Shown: positions 7,445-15,965, numbered from the stretch's first letter. The stretch is DNA of 19,728 nucleotides from CAYMAZ01 sp964428185 (GCA_964428185.1 CAYRXH010000044.1:1-19728), one strand, 5' to 3'. The notes: generated by a model not told the origin, from the letters alone. Program-made: numbers and translations.

Positions 7445-9157
7445 CTAGCGTGTCAGCGTTTGCTTCCATTCTGAACTGTTTCCTGCTTTGTCAGTAATGA
7501 CCACTTTGAACTCAGACTCTCCCATGGGCATTCGCTCATCAATAGTATAAAACATCAAATCATCTTTGAGACAGTATTCCAAAAGCACCCATTCTCCATT
7601 AATCCATGCATTGTATGTTGCTATACCGCTGACATCATCTGTGACTTTGAAGTTTATCTGACTGAGTGCTGAAACTGTGCCTGTGGTTGGTAACCAAAGG
7701 GGTTTGATTTCAGGTGGTATTGTATCCATGACAAGCACAAAGGTCCCGAAATTTCTTGTTTTCCCTTCCCAATACTTTTCTGTATAAGATGTAGAAATGC
7801 CTGAAAGTTCATTGTTTTCACCAATTTTTGCAATCACCATTTTGTCATCTGCATCAGTAGTAATGGAGTCTGTGCTGAAACGTATCCTGAAAAACCCGGG
7901 AGCGGCATCGTCACACACAACATCAATAGCAGGAGCATAGACTGACAGGGGAGATACATACTCGCTGATTCGGAAACATAGATCAGAGAACATAGCAGCA
8001 GAATCAATCAAAACTTCCGTATATTTTCCTTTCCACAAATTCAAACTATCCCGTTTAAAGAGCATCCATCCATCCATGCAGTGCAGTGAAAAATCATGAT
8101 CAGTTTGCGGTATACTCTTCAGACTGAAAAGTAACTCTGCCTTGTGGTTTGCAATATCCGTAATGACACATTTTATTCTGTAATTTCTGTTTTCAGACAG
8201 ATATAAAATGCCATCATCCCGGATAAAATGATAGATGGGCAGATGATTTCCTGGTCTTTTCCATGTACGCTGAAAGCGTCTGGAGCTTCTTTCACGTTCG
8301 GGATAATCAATAAATGCCAGTTGGTGCTTGACCACATCAAAATTCAGACGTTCAAACCTGATATCAAGAAACAATGAGTCATCCACCCATACTGTAAGAG
8401 TTTTTAGTCCCAGTCTGTTGGGATTGGAATAATTTTGTTTGTCATTCACCTCAAACCCGAAACTCACAGCTCCTGACACAACAGGTATTACTGCAAGGCT
8501 GTATTTTCCGCTTGACTGTTTAGCAACTTTGTATATAACATCGTTACTCTTTCCATTGACAGTTGAACTTCCATGAGGGTAAATTTTCAAATTTCTGAAT
8601 TCAGGCACAACAACATCTTCAACAGTAATTCCGAAAAGCAGCGGATCAATGGGTTCTTCAGATACCTCATCTCTGATTTCAAAGTGAAGATGTGCACCGA
8701 AAGAATACCCCGAATTGCCGGCAATACCAATCACTTCACCCCTTTTCACGGGCAATGTATCTTTGGGGAAGGATACATCAATAAAAAAACTCTGCCTGGC
8801 ATACTGAATCTGCTTTACTAGCATGGCATGATCAACCTTAAATGAATCCAGATGCGCATATACAGAAACATATCCTTCGGGGTGTGTAATATACAGGGCA
8901 TTTCCATAGCCTGCTGGTTCAACTTTAATACGTGACACCCAGCCGTCTCCGATGGAATAGACTTTGCGGTGTGGTCTGTGAATGACTCTGATATCAATTC
9001 CGGTATGAAAATGATCTCCTCTGAGCTCAGAAAAAGAGCCTGAAAGCTCAATGGGAAGATCCATTGGTGCAGAGTATATCTGGGGATATGGAGTAATTTG
9101 TGCCTGAAGTGTCAGACCGGAAATAAAAAAAACAAAAAACACATATCTGGTAACCAT
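7445..9157 (-). CDS. Secreted M23 family metallopeptidase
   Basis: M23 enzymes are zinc endopeptidases that cut peptidoglycan cross-links or act as regulators when inactive. From the ATG at 9157 the product is 570 residues with a signal peptide (residues 1-19, ending LQA). The zinc motif HxxxD is present as His51-Asp55, the second motif HLHFE has His156 and His158, and His102 in VYAHLD fits the catalytic site, so the active centre looks complete. After the peptidase domain (about residues 45-175) come about 390 residues of beta-rich sequence with Ig-like character, including a TDKAGN segment near the end. A longer frame begins at 9226, but it would overlap the upstream TPR gene and bury the signal peptide, so I reject it. 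It is probably second in an operon with the TPR lipoprotein (47-base gap). Confidence 0.88.
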   Translation of the reverse strand: MVTRYVFFVFFISGLTLQAQITPYPQIYSAPMDLPIELSGSFSELRGDHFHTGIDIRVIHRPHRKVYSIGDGWVSRIKVEPAGYGNALYITHPEGYVSVYAHLDSFKVDHAMLVKQIQYARQSFFIDVSFPKDTLPVKRGEVIGIAGNSGYSFGAHLHFEIRDEVSEEPIDPLLFGITVEDVVVPEFRNLKIYPHGSSTVNGKSNDVIYKVAKQSSGKYSLAVIPVVSGAVSFGFEVNDKQNYSNPNRLGLKTLTVWVDDSLFLDIRFERLNFDVVKHQLAFIDYPERERSSRRFQRTWKRPGNHLPIYHFIRDDGILYLSENRNYRIKCVITDIANHKAELLFSLKSIPQTDHDFSLHCMDGWMLFKRDSLNLWKGKYTEVLIDSAAMFSDLCFRISEYVSPLSVYAPAIDVVCDDAAPGFFRIRFSTDSITTDADDKMVIAKIGENNELSGISTSYTEKYWEGKTRNFGTFVLVMDTIPPEIKPLWLPTTGTVSALSQINFKVTDDVSGIATYNAWINGEWVLLEYCLKDDLMFYTIDERMPMGESEFKVVITDKAGNSSEWKQTLTR

Positions 9158-9204
9158 GGTTACAAGTTTACATGAAAAGATAAATAACGTTAAAAAGGAA
9201 GAAA

Positions 9205-9663
9205 TTATTCCTCTTCTTCCCAGCAAAACTCCTTAATAAGTTGAAAAGCACCTTTGAATCCCAGTTCAAAAGATTTTTTCCAGTCTTCGCATGCACCTTC
9301 CTTATCACCAAGCTCACCTCTTGCAATGCCTCTCAGGTCATATACTTCAGCATAATCAGGCTGAAACTGAATGGCTTTATTGAAATCAATAATTGCACCT
9401 TCAAAATCTTTCAGATGATATTTGCAAAGACCTCTGTAAGCATAAGCCTCAACATTTTCAGGATTCAGATCAATAATCCGGGTATAAATCTGAACTGCAC
9501 TTTTATAGTCCTTCATAACTACCCGTTTATATCCTTTTTTCAGAAGTTCATATTCTGTTTCAACACCTTCAATGGGTGCAGTTTTACACTGTGCAAAAAC
9601 CATTAACAGTGAAAGAAGCAGTAAAGGGATCCTGAGCTGCCTGAAAAAAAACTGTGTATTCAT
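9205..9663 (-). CDS. TPR lipoprotein
   Basis: The 152-residue product has a basic-hydrophobic signal (residues 1-25) ending in VFAQC, with Cys26 as the likely lipidated residue; Gln just before it is atypical. About three tetratricopeptide repeats follow (residues about 45-150), for example AYAYRGLCKYHLKDFEGAI and VYDLRGIARGELGD. TPRs bind protein partners, which are unknown here. I start at the ATG at 9663. An in-frame TTG at 9684 falls inside the -7 promoter box, so it cannot be the start of this transcript. The protein ends in an acidic EEEE. The M23 peptidase gene follows by 47 bases, which suggests the two work at the envelope together, but this is only context. Confidence 0.85.
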   Translation of the reverse strand: MNTQFFFRQLRIPLLLLSLLMVFAQCKTAPIEGVETEYELLKKGYKRVVMKDYKSAVQIYTRIIDLNPENVEAYAYRGLCKYHLKDFEGAIIDFNKAIQFQPDYAEVYDLRGIARGELGDKEGACEDWKKSFELGFKGAFQLIKEFCWEEEE

Positions 9664-9681
9664 GGTTTTGAAATTGGGGTT

Positions 9682-9714
9682 CAAAAATACAAATTATTAT
9701 TTTAATAGAACAAA
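9682..9714 (-). promoter_or_regulatory. Promoter of the TPR lipoprotein/M23 operon
   Basis: On the minus strand a TTTG (9711-9714) is followed after 21 bases by TATTTTTG (9682-9689), an exact TAnnTTTG. The start ATG at 9663 lies 18 bases beyond, giving a leader of about 10-15 bases. Spacing is slightly longer than the ideal of about 19. Confidence 0.6.
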
Positions 9715-9800
9715 AAAAATTTCAAAAGTTTAATTTTCTACTGTTTATACTTTATTCCATCTGAAAGGTTTCACAGCTATAAATTCATCTTTCAAAAATC

Positions 9801-11102
9801 TCAGATATTCTCTGACACTCCTTTATATGTCTTTAAGGCCCTTTGTCTTGAATAGGCATAATCAACCATTGGTTTTGCAGTTCTTATTTCTTCATCAGAG
9901 AGCCATTTTCTGCAATAATCACCGGCATTGTCAAATTTTTTAGCCTGCGTAATGGGATTAAAAATCCTGAACCAGGGAGCGGCATCAGCACCTGTTCCGG
10001 CAGCCCATTGCCAGTTCCCGTTATTTGACGACAATTCAAAATCAAGAAGATGCTGAGCAAAAAACTGTTCACCCCACCTCCAGTCTATCAGAAGAAGCTT
10101 TGTAAGAAAATTTGCAGTGATCATCCTGACTCTGTTGTGCATATACCCGGTGGATACAAGTTCCCTCATTCCTGCATCAACAATGGGGAACCCGGTTTCG
10201 CCTCTGCACCATCGCTCAAATTCAGTTTCATCATTACGCCATTCAATAAATGCAAATTGCTTTCTGTATGCTCCTTCGGCTACGTATGGGTTATGAAACA
10301 TCAACTGCATAAAAAACTCTCTCCAGATCAGCTCGTTCAACCATGTTTCATTCAGACGCTGTGCAAGAGAAACCATTTGTCTTACAGAGACAGTGCCAAA
10401 ACGCAGATGAATTCCAATTTTCGAAGTACCATTCAGTGCAGGATAATCCCTAGTAAGATGATAGTTCCTGATAATATCTTCATCAGGCTGAGCAGATGGA
10501 AACTCAGTGTTGATGTGACTGTAGCCTGTCACATCTATAGGAGGAAAAGAAAACCCATGATCAAGACATCTGTGCAAAAGAGTTTCTGATGGAAAGGGTC
10601 CAAGTGCATCCTGTTTAAGCTGTTCTTTCCAGCGTTTCATATAAGGGGTAAACACTGTATAAGGCTTTCCTGACATGCTTATAATTTCATTTTTCTCAAA
10701 GATGACACGATCTTTAAAAGAATGAAATGAAGCTCCTCTTTTGTACAGAAATTGTTCAACAGTAACATCTCTTCTGACAGCCTCAGGTTCATAATCATTA
10801 TTACAATATACTGCCTGCAACTGATAGCTCTCTATCAGTTGGTTAAAAATGTCAAGGGGTTTTCCCATCATAACGCAGAGACTTTTCCCCTTTTGCAGGA
10901 GGACGGAATTCATCTCTTTCAGGCGATCATAAATGAAACTCACCCGTTTATCTACAGGTCTGGGAAACTCTTTAAGGATGTCTGTATCGAAAATATACAA
11001 TGGCAACACTGGCAGCGATTCACTCAAAGCACGATAAAATCCGTGATTATCAAAAAGCCGGAGGTCACGCCTGAACAAGAACACATTGATCTTTTTCCTC
11101 AA
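9801..11102 (-). CDS. phrB: Deoxyribodipyrimidine photolyase
   Basis: Photolyase uses FADH- and light to split cyclobutane pyrimidine dimers. The 433-residue product has an N-terminal antenna domain starting VFLFRRDLRLFDN. Its C-terminal FAD domain has SKIGIHLRFG, ELIWREFF, and NNGNWQWAAGTGADAAPW followed by FRIFNP, all typical of class I CPD photolyases. The Asn in NNG corresponds to the conserved active-site Asn of this class, which separates it from many cryptochromes. The start is TTG: no ATG occurs nearby, the frame is closed upstream by stops, and a -7 box sits 26 bases upstream. An ATT a few codons further upstream is possible but less likely. It is divergent from rnr across 51 bases. 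Confidence 0.95.
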   Translation of the reverse strand: MRKKINVFLFRRDLRLFDNHGFYRALSESLPVLPLYIFDTDILKEFPRPVDKRVSFIYDRLKEMNSVLLQKGKSLCVMMGKPLDIFNQLIESYQLQAVYCNNDYEPEAVRRDVTVEQFLYKRGASFHSFKDRVIFEKNEIISMSGKPYTVFTPYMKRWKEQLKQDALGPFPSETLLHRCLDHGFSFPPIDVTGYSHINTEFPSAQPDEDIIRNYHLTRDYPALNGTSKIGIHLRFGTVSVRQMVSLAQRLNETWLNELIWREFFMQLMFHNPYVAEGAYRKQFAFIEWRNDETEFERWCRGETGFPIVDAGMRELVSTGYMHNRVRMITANFLTKLLLIDWRWGEQFFAQHLLDFELSSNNGNWQWAAGTGADAAPWFRIFNPITQAKKFDNAGDYCRKWLSDEEIRTAKPMVDYAYSRQRALKTYKGVSENI

Positions 11103-11127
11103 AGCAGCCTGAAATTTAATAATTTTA

Positions 11128-11135
11128 CAAAGTTA
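11128..11135 (-). promoter_or_regulatory. -7 promoter box for phrB
   Basis: TAACTTTG on the minus strand fits TAnnTTTG. It lies in the 51-base gap between phrB and rnr and gives a leader of about 20 bases to the TTG start at 11102. The -33 region would fall in the first codons of rnr and shows no TTTG. I see no exact -7 box for rnr on the plus strand; TAATTTTA at 11120-11127 is one base off. Confidence 0.45.
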
Positions 11136-11153
11136 TTCAATTTATTATGATGT

Positions 11154-13427
11154 ATGGGTAAGAAATCCACTAAAAACAATCAACAGACGCTGAAACAAAG
11201 ACTGATCAAATACTTTTCAGATTTTCCTGTGAGAGCGTTTAATTACAAACAGGTTTGCGGCAAACTTGGGATACAAGATAAAAATCAACGCTCAGCTGTT
11301 CAATCTCTGCTTGAAGTCCTGGTTTCTGAGGATATACTGATTGAAACAGGCCGCGGTACATTTCAGGCCAATCCTGAAATCAGACATTTTTTTACACCAC
11401 CACCTCCAAAGATCATCGGAACTGTTGACATGAAGCAAACAGGGAAAGCGTACATCATTTCACCTGACACTGAAGAAGATATTTTTATAAGTCCCAACAA
11501 TGTCAACAGAGCTCTTGACGGGGATACTGTAAGCGTGAGGCTGTTTCCCAAACGTTCAGGCAGAAAAATGGAAGGTGAAATTGTAGAAATTCTTGAAAGA
11601 AAACGCACCCGGTTTGTTGGTGTTGTGTCAATAGGCCGAAGGATGGCATTTCTCACCCCTGATGACCAGAAAGTTCCTGTTGATATTTTTATTTTACCCG
11701 AAGATCTGAACGGGGCAAAGTCAGGAATGAAAGCCATTGCTGAACTCACAGAATGGCCAAAACATTCAAACAATCCCTTTGGAAACATCGTACAGGTGCT
11801 TGGAAAACCAGGGGAAAACGATGTTGAAATCAACTCTATTCTAGCCCAGAACGATTTTCCTCTTGAATTTCTTAAAGAAACCCTTAAAGAGGTTGAGAAA
11901 ATTCCTTCTCAGATACCAGATTCAGAGCTAAAGAAACGAAGAGACTTCAGAAAAGTTTTTACAATTACCATTGACCCTGAAGACGCCAAAGACTTTGACG
12001 ACGGTATTTCCATGCAGCAATTGAAAAACGGGCATCTGGAAATCGGCATTCACATTGCTGATGTATCATATTATGTCCAGGCGGGAAGTTCTGTTGATAA
12101 GGAAGCCTATAAAAGAGGTACTTCTGTATATCTTGTAGACCGTGTATTTCCCATGCTGCCCGAGCGCTTATCAAATGATCTCTGTTCACTCAAACCCAAT
12201 GAAGACAAGCTTTGCTTTTCTGCTGTTTTTGAAATGGATATCAACGGAAAAATCTATCAGGAATGGTTTGGCAAAACAGTGATTCATTCTGATCAGAGAT
12301 TTAATTATGAACAGGTTCAGGAAATCATTGAAGGCAAAGATCATCATTTCAGAAAAGAAATAATGTTGCTTCATCAAATAGCTTCTTCACTGAGAGAGAC
12401 CAGATTTCAGAAAGGAGCCATTAACTTCAGATCACGCGAAATCAGATTCATACTTGATGAAAACAAAAAACCGGTGAAAGCGGTTCTCAAAGAACAAAAA
12501 GAATCCAATCACCTAATTGAAGAATTTATGCTGCTGGCAAACAGAAAAGTTGCCGAATGGGTCAACCTGAGTTTCGGAAAAAAGTTCAAACAGACACCTC
12601 CTTTTGTTTATAGAATTCATGACGAACCATCACCTGATCGCTTACAAAACTTTGCCGAGTTTCTTGTAAAACTGGGATACAGACTGGATCTGAGCGGAAG
12701 AAAAAGGATTAGCAGTTCGTTAAATAATCTTCTTGACACAATTTCAGGTAAAGCTGAAGAAAATATGATTGAGCTTATTGCAGTACGAACAATGGCCAAA
12801 GCAGTCTATTCGCCAGACAACATCGGACATTATGGTCTTGGATTCAGATATTATACACATTTCACTTCTCCGATCCGCCGTTATCCCGATCTGATGGTTC
12901 ACCGACTGCTGGATGATTATCTGAACAACAAAAGCCCCCGTGAAACCTACAATCAACTTGCTGAAGCTTCAAAACACTGCAGTGATATGGAAAAAAAGGC
13001 TTCAGATGCCGAACGTGAATCTGTCAAGTTCAAACAAGCTGAATATATGGCAGAACGCATAGGAGACACATTTGCAGGTGTGGTTTCGGGAGTGAGCAAA
13101 TGGGGTATTTTCATCGAAATTGACGAAGTGAAAGCTGAAGGACTTGTAAGAATGAACAATATCGGTTCTGATTTTTTCTATCTGGATGAAGAAAATTATT
13201 GCGTTATCGGACTTCGCACAGGCCTTGATATCAGGCTTGGCGACAGAGTGAGTGTTTTTGTTAAGGCAGTTGATATTCCCAAAAAACAGATGGACCTCAT
13301 ACTGGTGAGTCATGTTCCTCAGAACAAAGAAAAAGTAGCACATTTTGCCGAAATCTCCTCATCCGGAAAAAAGCAAACCCGAAACAAAGAGCATTATTCC
13401 TCACCTCAAAAGAAGAAAAGAAAATAA
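11154..13427 (+). CDS. rnr: Ribonuclease R (RNase II/RNB family)
   Basis: RNase R is a processive 3'-5' exoribonuclease that degrades structured RNA, including rRNA and trans-translated mRNA. The 757-residue product has the full layout: an N-terminal helix-turn-helix (about residues 10-75), cold-shock/OB domains (about 80-240), the RNB catalytic domain, an S1 domain (about residues 634-720) and a lysine-rich tail. The catalytic motif is intact as DPEDAKDFDD, with Asp274, Asp280, Asp282 and Asp283. HYGLGFRYYTHFTSPIRRYPD is recognised near the end of RNB (quoted segment shortened: GFRYYTHFTSPIRRYPD). The ATG at 11154 gives a normal N-terminus. The stop codon is only 5 bases from the end of the convergent nrfA gene, so the two mRNAs probably overlap. 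Confidence 0.96.
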   Translation: MGKKSTKNNQQTLKQRLIKYFSDFPVRAFNYKQVCGKLGIQDKNQRSAVQSLLEVLVSEDILIETGRGTFQANPEIRHFFTPPPPKIIGTVDMKQTGKAYIISPDTEEDIFISPNNVNRALDGDTVSVRLFPKRSGRKMEGEIVEILERKRTRFVGVVSIGRRMAFLTPDDQKVPVDIFILPEDLNGAKSGMKAIAELTEWPKHSNNPFGNIVQVLGKPGENDVEINSILAQNDFPLEFLKETLKEVEKIPSQIPDSELKKRRDFRKVFTITIDPEDAKDFDDGISMQQLKNGHLEIGIHIADVSYYVQAGSSVDKEAYKRGTSVYLVDRVFPMLPERLSNDLCSLKPNEDKLCFSAVFEMDINGKIYQEWFGKTVIHSDQRFNYEQVQEIIEGKDHHFRKEIMLLHQIASSLRETRFQKGAINFRSREIRFILDENKKPVKAVLKEQKESNHLIEEFMLLANRKVAEWVNLSFGKKFKQTPPFVYRIHDEPSPDRLQNFAEFLVKLGYRLDLSGRKRISSSLNNLLDTISGKAEENMIELIAVRTMAKAVYSPDNIGHYGLGFRYYTHFTSPIRRYPDLMVHRLLDDYLNNKSPRETYNQLAEASKHCSDMEKKASDAERESVKFKQAEYMAERIGDTFAGVVSGVSKWGIFIEIDEVKAEGLVRMNNIGSDFFYLDEENYCVIGLRTGLDIRLGDRVSVFVKAVDIPKKQMDLILVSHVPQNKEKVAHFAEISSSGKKQTRNKEHYSSPQKKKRK

Positions 13428-13432
13428 CCCAA

Positions 13433-14950
13433 CTAAAGGTTTTTCACTTTCCACTTACTCTGGCGTACTTCTGCCTGTTTAGCCCAATCAGGAACAACAA
13501 TATCAAGAAACCTTTGTTTGTCAGCACGCAGTTTTTCCATATCCAGACCGATATATTCCTGAGCCTTTGCTTTTGTTGAAATATCAGGATATACAAGCTT
13601 TCCGGCAACACCCAGAGCATATAGGATATTGTTAAGTTCATATCTGGCCTGATGAGCTTTATGAATCCCGTCAGATAAAATTCGCAAACACTCAAGTGGA
13701 GCGTGAAAAGAACCTCCATGACTGGCAGCAACAAAATCCCACCTCCATTGAGCCGCCCTTATGAGCTTCAGTGGCTTTTCCATCTGTGCTTCGGTAGCAC
13801 CTTTTTCCCATGCAAAACCTGCTTCAACATGAGCCTGAACAAGAAGCTCTTCAAGAACAATACGACTCTCAATGACTTTATCCTGACGTTCATATACATC
13901 GTGAATCAACTCTTCAGTATCTTCTCTGTGACAAACCTGACATGTCTGATGAGCATATTTTAAAGGACTAACAGCATGGTGAGAACTGAATTTTACACCA
14001 CCTTCATTTTTAAAAGGCATATGACAATCAGCACAGGACAATCCTCTTTCATAGTGCACTCCTTTAGTAAACAACTCATAATCAGGATGCTGAGCTTTCA
14101 GCATAGGTGCTTTACTGATTCCATGAACCCAGTCGGTAAACTCAATTTCATCATAATATGCTTCCATTTCTTCCATACTCATTCCCTTGTGCCATGGAAA
14201 GGTCAAATAGCTGACTCCCTCGTATTTCGTTTTGTCAAAATAATATTCAACATGGCATTGAGCGCAGGTAAGAGAACGCATTTCCTGATGGGTCACTTTT
14301 GTAATATCAAGTTTCATGTTCTCATAGGCCTCAACCAAAGCAGGACGAGTAATAATCAGATTCATACTTTTAGCATCATGACAATCGGCACAGCCAATAG
14401 GATTCACAACTTCATGTCCAAGGGTTTCCCATGTTCCGCTGTAAAATTCCTTTGCTCCTCCCAGTTCTTTCATCATTCTGGGAACATCAGTACTTTTGCA
14501 TGTCCAGCATGTATTAGGCTGATTACTCACTGCACCATCCACAGGTGCACCGGTTCTAAGGGTTTGATAAAGATCATGGATAGCATAGTAATGACCTCTT
14601 GACTGTTTATAGTCTCTGCTGAAAGCATATCCTGCCCATAAAACCACCAGTTGGGGATCTTCTTCAAGCATATCAATGGTTACGCTGCCCATGTGTTTCG
14701 AAGCAAATGAAGTGTCTGATGTTTCACGCCAAGATTCATATTCGCGAGGAAAATTTTTACCCCAAATTTCATTCCTTGGTTCCCAATCGTCAAATTCCAC
14801 GACAGGAGTATATGCAAAAACCGCCTCAGCCCTACGTTCAACAATCGATGAGGCAAGTAGCCCCATAAAAAAAACAATAAGCAAAGTTCCAAAAAAAAGA
14901 ACCCACCCTATCCAAGGTTTTTTGCTCACTAATTGATTGATACTTTTCAT
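13433..14950 (-). CDS. nrfA: Ammonia-forming cytochrome c nitrite reductase NrfA
   Basis: NrfA reduces nitrite to ammonium with six electrons, using five haems, and can also reduce NO and hydroxylamine. All five haem sites are visible: the catalytic CxxCK at Cys148-Cys151-Lys152, then CxxCH at Cys187, Cys229, Cys306 and Cys337. The lysine-ligated first site is diagnostic of NrfA. Active-site candidates are Arg118, Tyr236 or Tyr237, and His288 in KAQHPDYE. Residues 14-36 form an uncleaved anchor or signal sequence, so the protein acts outside the inner membrane. The length (505) is normal. nrfH lies 7 bases upstream, forming the standard NrfHA menaquinol:nitrite reductase unit. No terminator is visible before the convergent rnr gene. 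Confidence 0.97.
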   Translation of the reverse strand: MKSINQLVSKKPWIGWVLFFGTLLIVFFMGLLASSIVERRAEAVFAYTPVVEFDDWEPRNEIWGKNFPREYESWRETSDTSFASKHMGSVTIDMLEEDPQLVVLWAGYAFSRDYKQSRGHYYAIHDLYQTLRTGAPVDGAVSNQPNTCWTCKSTDVPRMMKELGGAKEFYSGTWETLGHEVVNPIGCADCHDAKSMNLIITRPALVEAYENMKLDITKVTHQEMRSLTCAQCHVEYYFDKTKYEGVSYLTFPWHKGMSMEEMEAYYDEIEFTDWVHGISKAPMLKAQHPDYELFTKGVHYERGLSCADCHMPFKNEGGVKFSSHHAVSPLKYAHQTCQVCHREDTEELIHDVYERQDKVIESRIVLEELLVQAHVEAGFAWEKGATEAQMEKPLKLIRAAQWRWDFVAASHGGSFHAPLECLRILSDGIHKAHQARYELNNILYALGVAGKLVYPDISTKAKAQEYIGLDMEKLRADKQRFLDIVVPDWAKQAEVRQSKWKVKNL

Positions 14951-14957
14951 GTATATT

Positions 14958-15566
14958 CTATTTATCTTTATTAATCATAGAATGAAGCCACAATGGGACA
15001 GGTGATTGTGGCAGGGGAACTCCCTTTGCATCAGGCACTGCAGATAAGCCATAGACAGTCCCATGAGGGATTTCCCTGTGACAATCGACACATCGCTTTT
15101 GGCGGCGATATTCATGCCCATTCATGGTATATCTGTCCATTTTATCATTGAACAATAAATCTGAATGACATCTGATACAGTTCTCCTGCACCACATTTTT
15201 GCCTGATTCATGAATAAAAATCACCTGTGGTTCCCTTCTCAATGAAAACATGGTTGCATGTCTCAGACCATCATTTGCCTTAAACCAGTAATGTCTGAAA
15301 AAATTATCCTGTGGCACATGGCAATCATTGCAGGTGGCCCACTCCCTGTGTGAGCTGTGAAACCAGGTTGCATACTGAGGAGTCATAATATGACAGTTGA
15401 CACATGTTGAAGGTTCATCAGACAAATATGTATGAGCCCTTGAGATATAAAAAAGAAATGAAAACAATCCAGTGAAAAATCCAAGCATAAGAATCACCGG
15501 CACATTCCATTGCTGAGGTGGAAAAAAGAAACTGATCAATGCTCTAATTCTTTTCAGAAATTTCAT
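14958..15566 (-). CDS. nrfH: Tetrahaem cytochrome c quinol dehydrogenase NrfH
   Basis: NrfH belongs to the NapC/NirT family and passes electrons from menaquinol to NrfA. The 202-residue product has one membrane helix (about residues 22-42) and four CxxCH haem sites at Cys55, Cys79, Cys130 and Cys159. I start at the ATG at 15566, which gives the normal short cytosolic head MKFLKRIR. A frame open up to 15695 would overlap the cupin gene and add a cysteine-containing leader that does not fit the family. A promoter core lies immediately upstream, leaving almost no leader (see findings). The gene is followed closely by nrfA. Confidence 0.95.
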   Translation of the reverse strand: MKFLKRIRALISFFFPPQQWNVPVILMLGFFTGLFSFLFYISRAHTYLSDEPSTCVNCHIMTPQYATWFHSSHREWATCNDCHVPQDNFFRHYWFKANDGLRHATMFSLRREPQVIFIHESGKNVVQENCIRCHSDLLFNDKMDRYTMNGHEYRRQKRCVDCHREIPHGTVYGLSAVPDAKGVPLPQSPVPLWLHSMINKDK

Positions 15567-15572
15567 ATTTTG

Positions 15573-15602
15573 CAAATTTAATATATCAATGATATATACA
15601 AA
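15573..15602 (-). promoter_or_regulatory. Promoter of nrfHA
   Basis: On the minus strand a TTTG (15599-15602) is separated by 18 bases from TAAATTTG (15573-15580), an exact TAnnTTTG. It lies between the end of the cupin gene (15608) and the nrfH ATG (15566). The spacer holds a palindrome listed separately. The -7 box ends 6 bases before the ATG, so the transcript would be nearly leaderless. Confidence 0.55.
15581..15597. promoter_or_regulatory. 17-bp palindrome in the nrfH promoter spacer, candidate operator
   Basis: ATATATCA and TGATATAT flank a single central base, a perfect inverted repeat with 8-bp arms. It occupies all but one base of the 18-bp gap between the -33 and -7 boxes. Such a position suits a repressor or redox/NO-responsive regulator. 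The TATCA/TGATA half-sites recall Crp/Fnr sites only loosely, since the Fnr consensus has the halves in the opposite order with a 4-base gap. The regulator is unknown. Confidence 0.45.
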
Positions 15603-15607
15603 TATTT

Positions 15608-15943
15608 TTATGATTTTTTGAACATTGTGATCATAATTTTTGCCGGTTTCAGACACACAAGACCATGGGGAGCATCTGCCGGCACTACAAGCCACTGACC
15701 AGCAGTAAGTTTATAAGCTTGTCCCGAAACAGAAAAATCCACTTCGCCATCAAACGCCACAACAACCACATTGAATGGTGCAGCATGTTCACTTATCTGC
15801 TGACCTGCATCCAGTGCAAAAATACTCGAGTTACCACCCTGACCTTTCAGGAGAGTTTTACTGACAATGGCCCCCTGCGCCACCTCAAGATCCTTCAGGA
15901 TGTTTCCTGATTGTGTTGTGATTTCATTACTTGTTAAATCCAT
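15608..15943 (-). CDS. Small cupin-domain protein
   Basis: The 111-residue product is a single cupin barrel: the segment HAAPFNVVVVAFDGEVDF is motif 1 and PADAPHGL is motif 2. Only His53 and His93 remain of the usual metal ligands; the second His of motif 1 is replaced by Ala. Metal binding may therefore be altered or lost. It has no signal peptide. It lies 59 bases after hcp and before nrfH on the same strand. Small cupins beside nitrogen-oxide genes are recalled from other anaerobes, but the function is not known. A stabilising, sensing or ligand-binding role in the Hcp system is inference. No TAnnTTTG box precedes it, so it is probably transcribed from the promoter of the iron-sulfur protein gene. 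Confidence 0.85.
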   Translation of the reverse strand: MDLTSNEITTQSGNILKDLEVAQGAIVSKTLLKGQGGNSSIFALDAGQQISEHAAPFNVVVVAFDGEVDFSVSGQAYKLTAGQWLVVPADAPHGLVCLKPAKIMITMFKKS

Positions 15944-15965
15944 ACTTTCAGTTTTTTAATGAAGA

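Noticed and set aside
9150..9163. 14-bp perfect palindrome GTAACCATGGTTAC over the M23 start codon
   Set aside because: About one perfect 14-bp palindrome is expected by chance in a window of this size, and it lies partly in coding sequence; no other sign of regulation.
9158..9226. Longer start for the M23 peptidase
   Set aside because: It overlaps the TPR lipoprotein gene and would place 23 residues in front of a clear signal peptide.
9801..9815. Hairpin TCAGA-TATTC-TCTGA at the phrB stop codon, with a short T run on the minus strand
   Set aside because: Only a 5-bp AT-rich stem and five T; it overlaps the stop codon and is too weak to call as a terminator.
15567..15695. Longer start for nrfH giving a cysteine-containing leader
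   Set aside because: It overlaps the cupin gene, lies upstream of the nrfH promoter, and NrfH proteins normally start just before their membrane helix.
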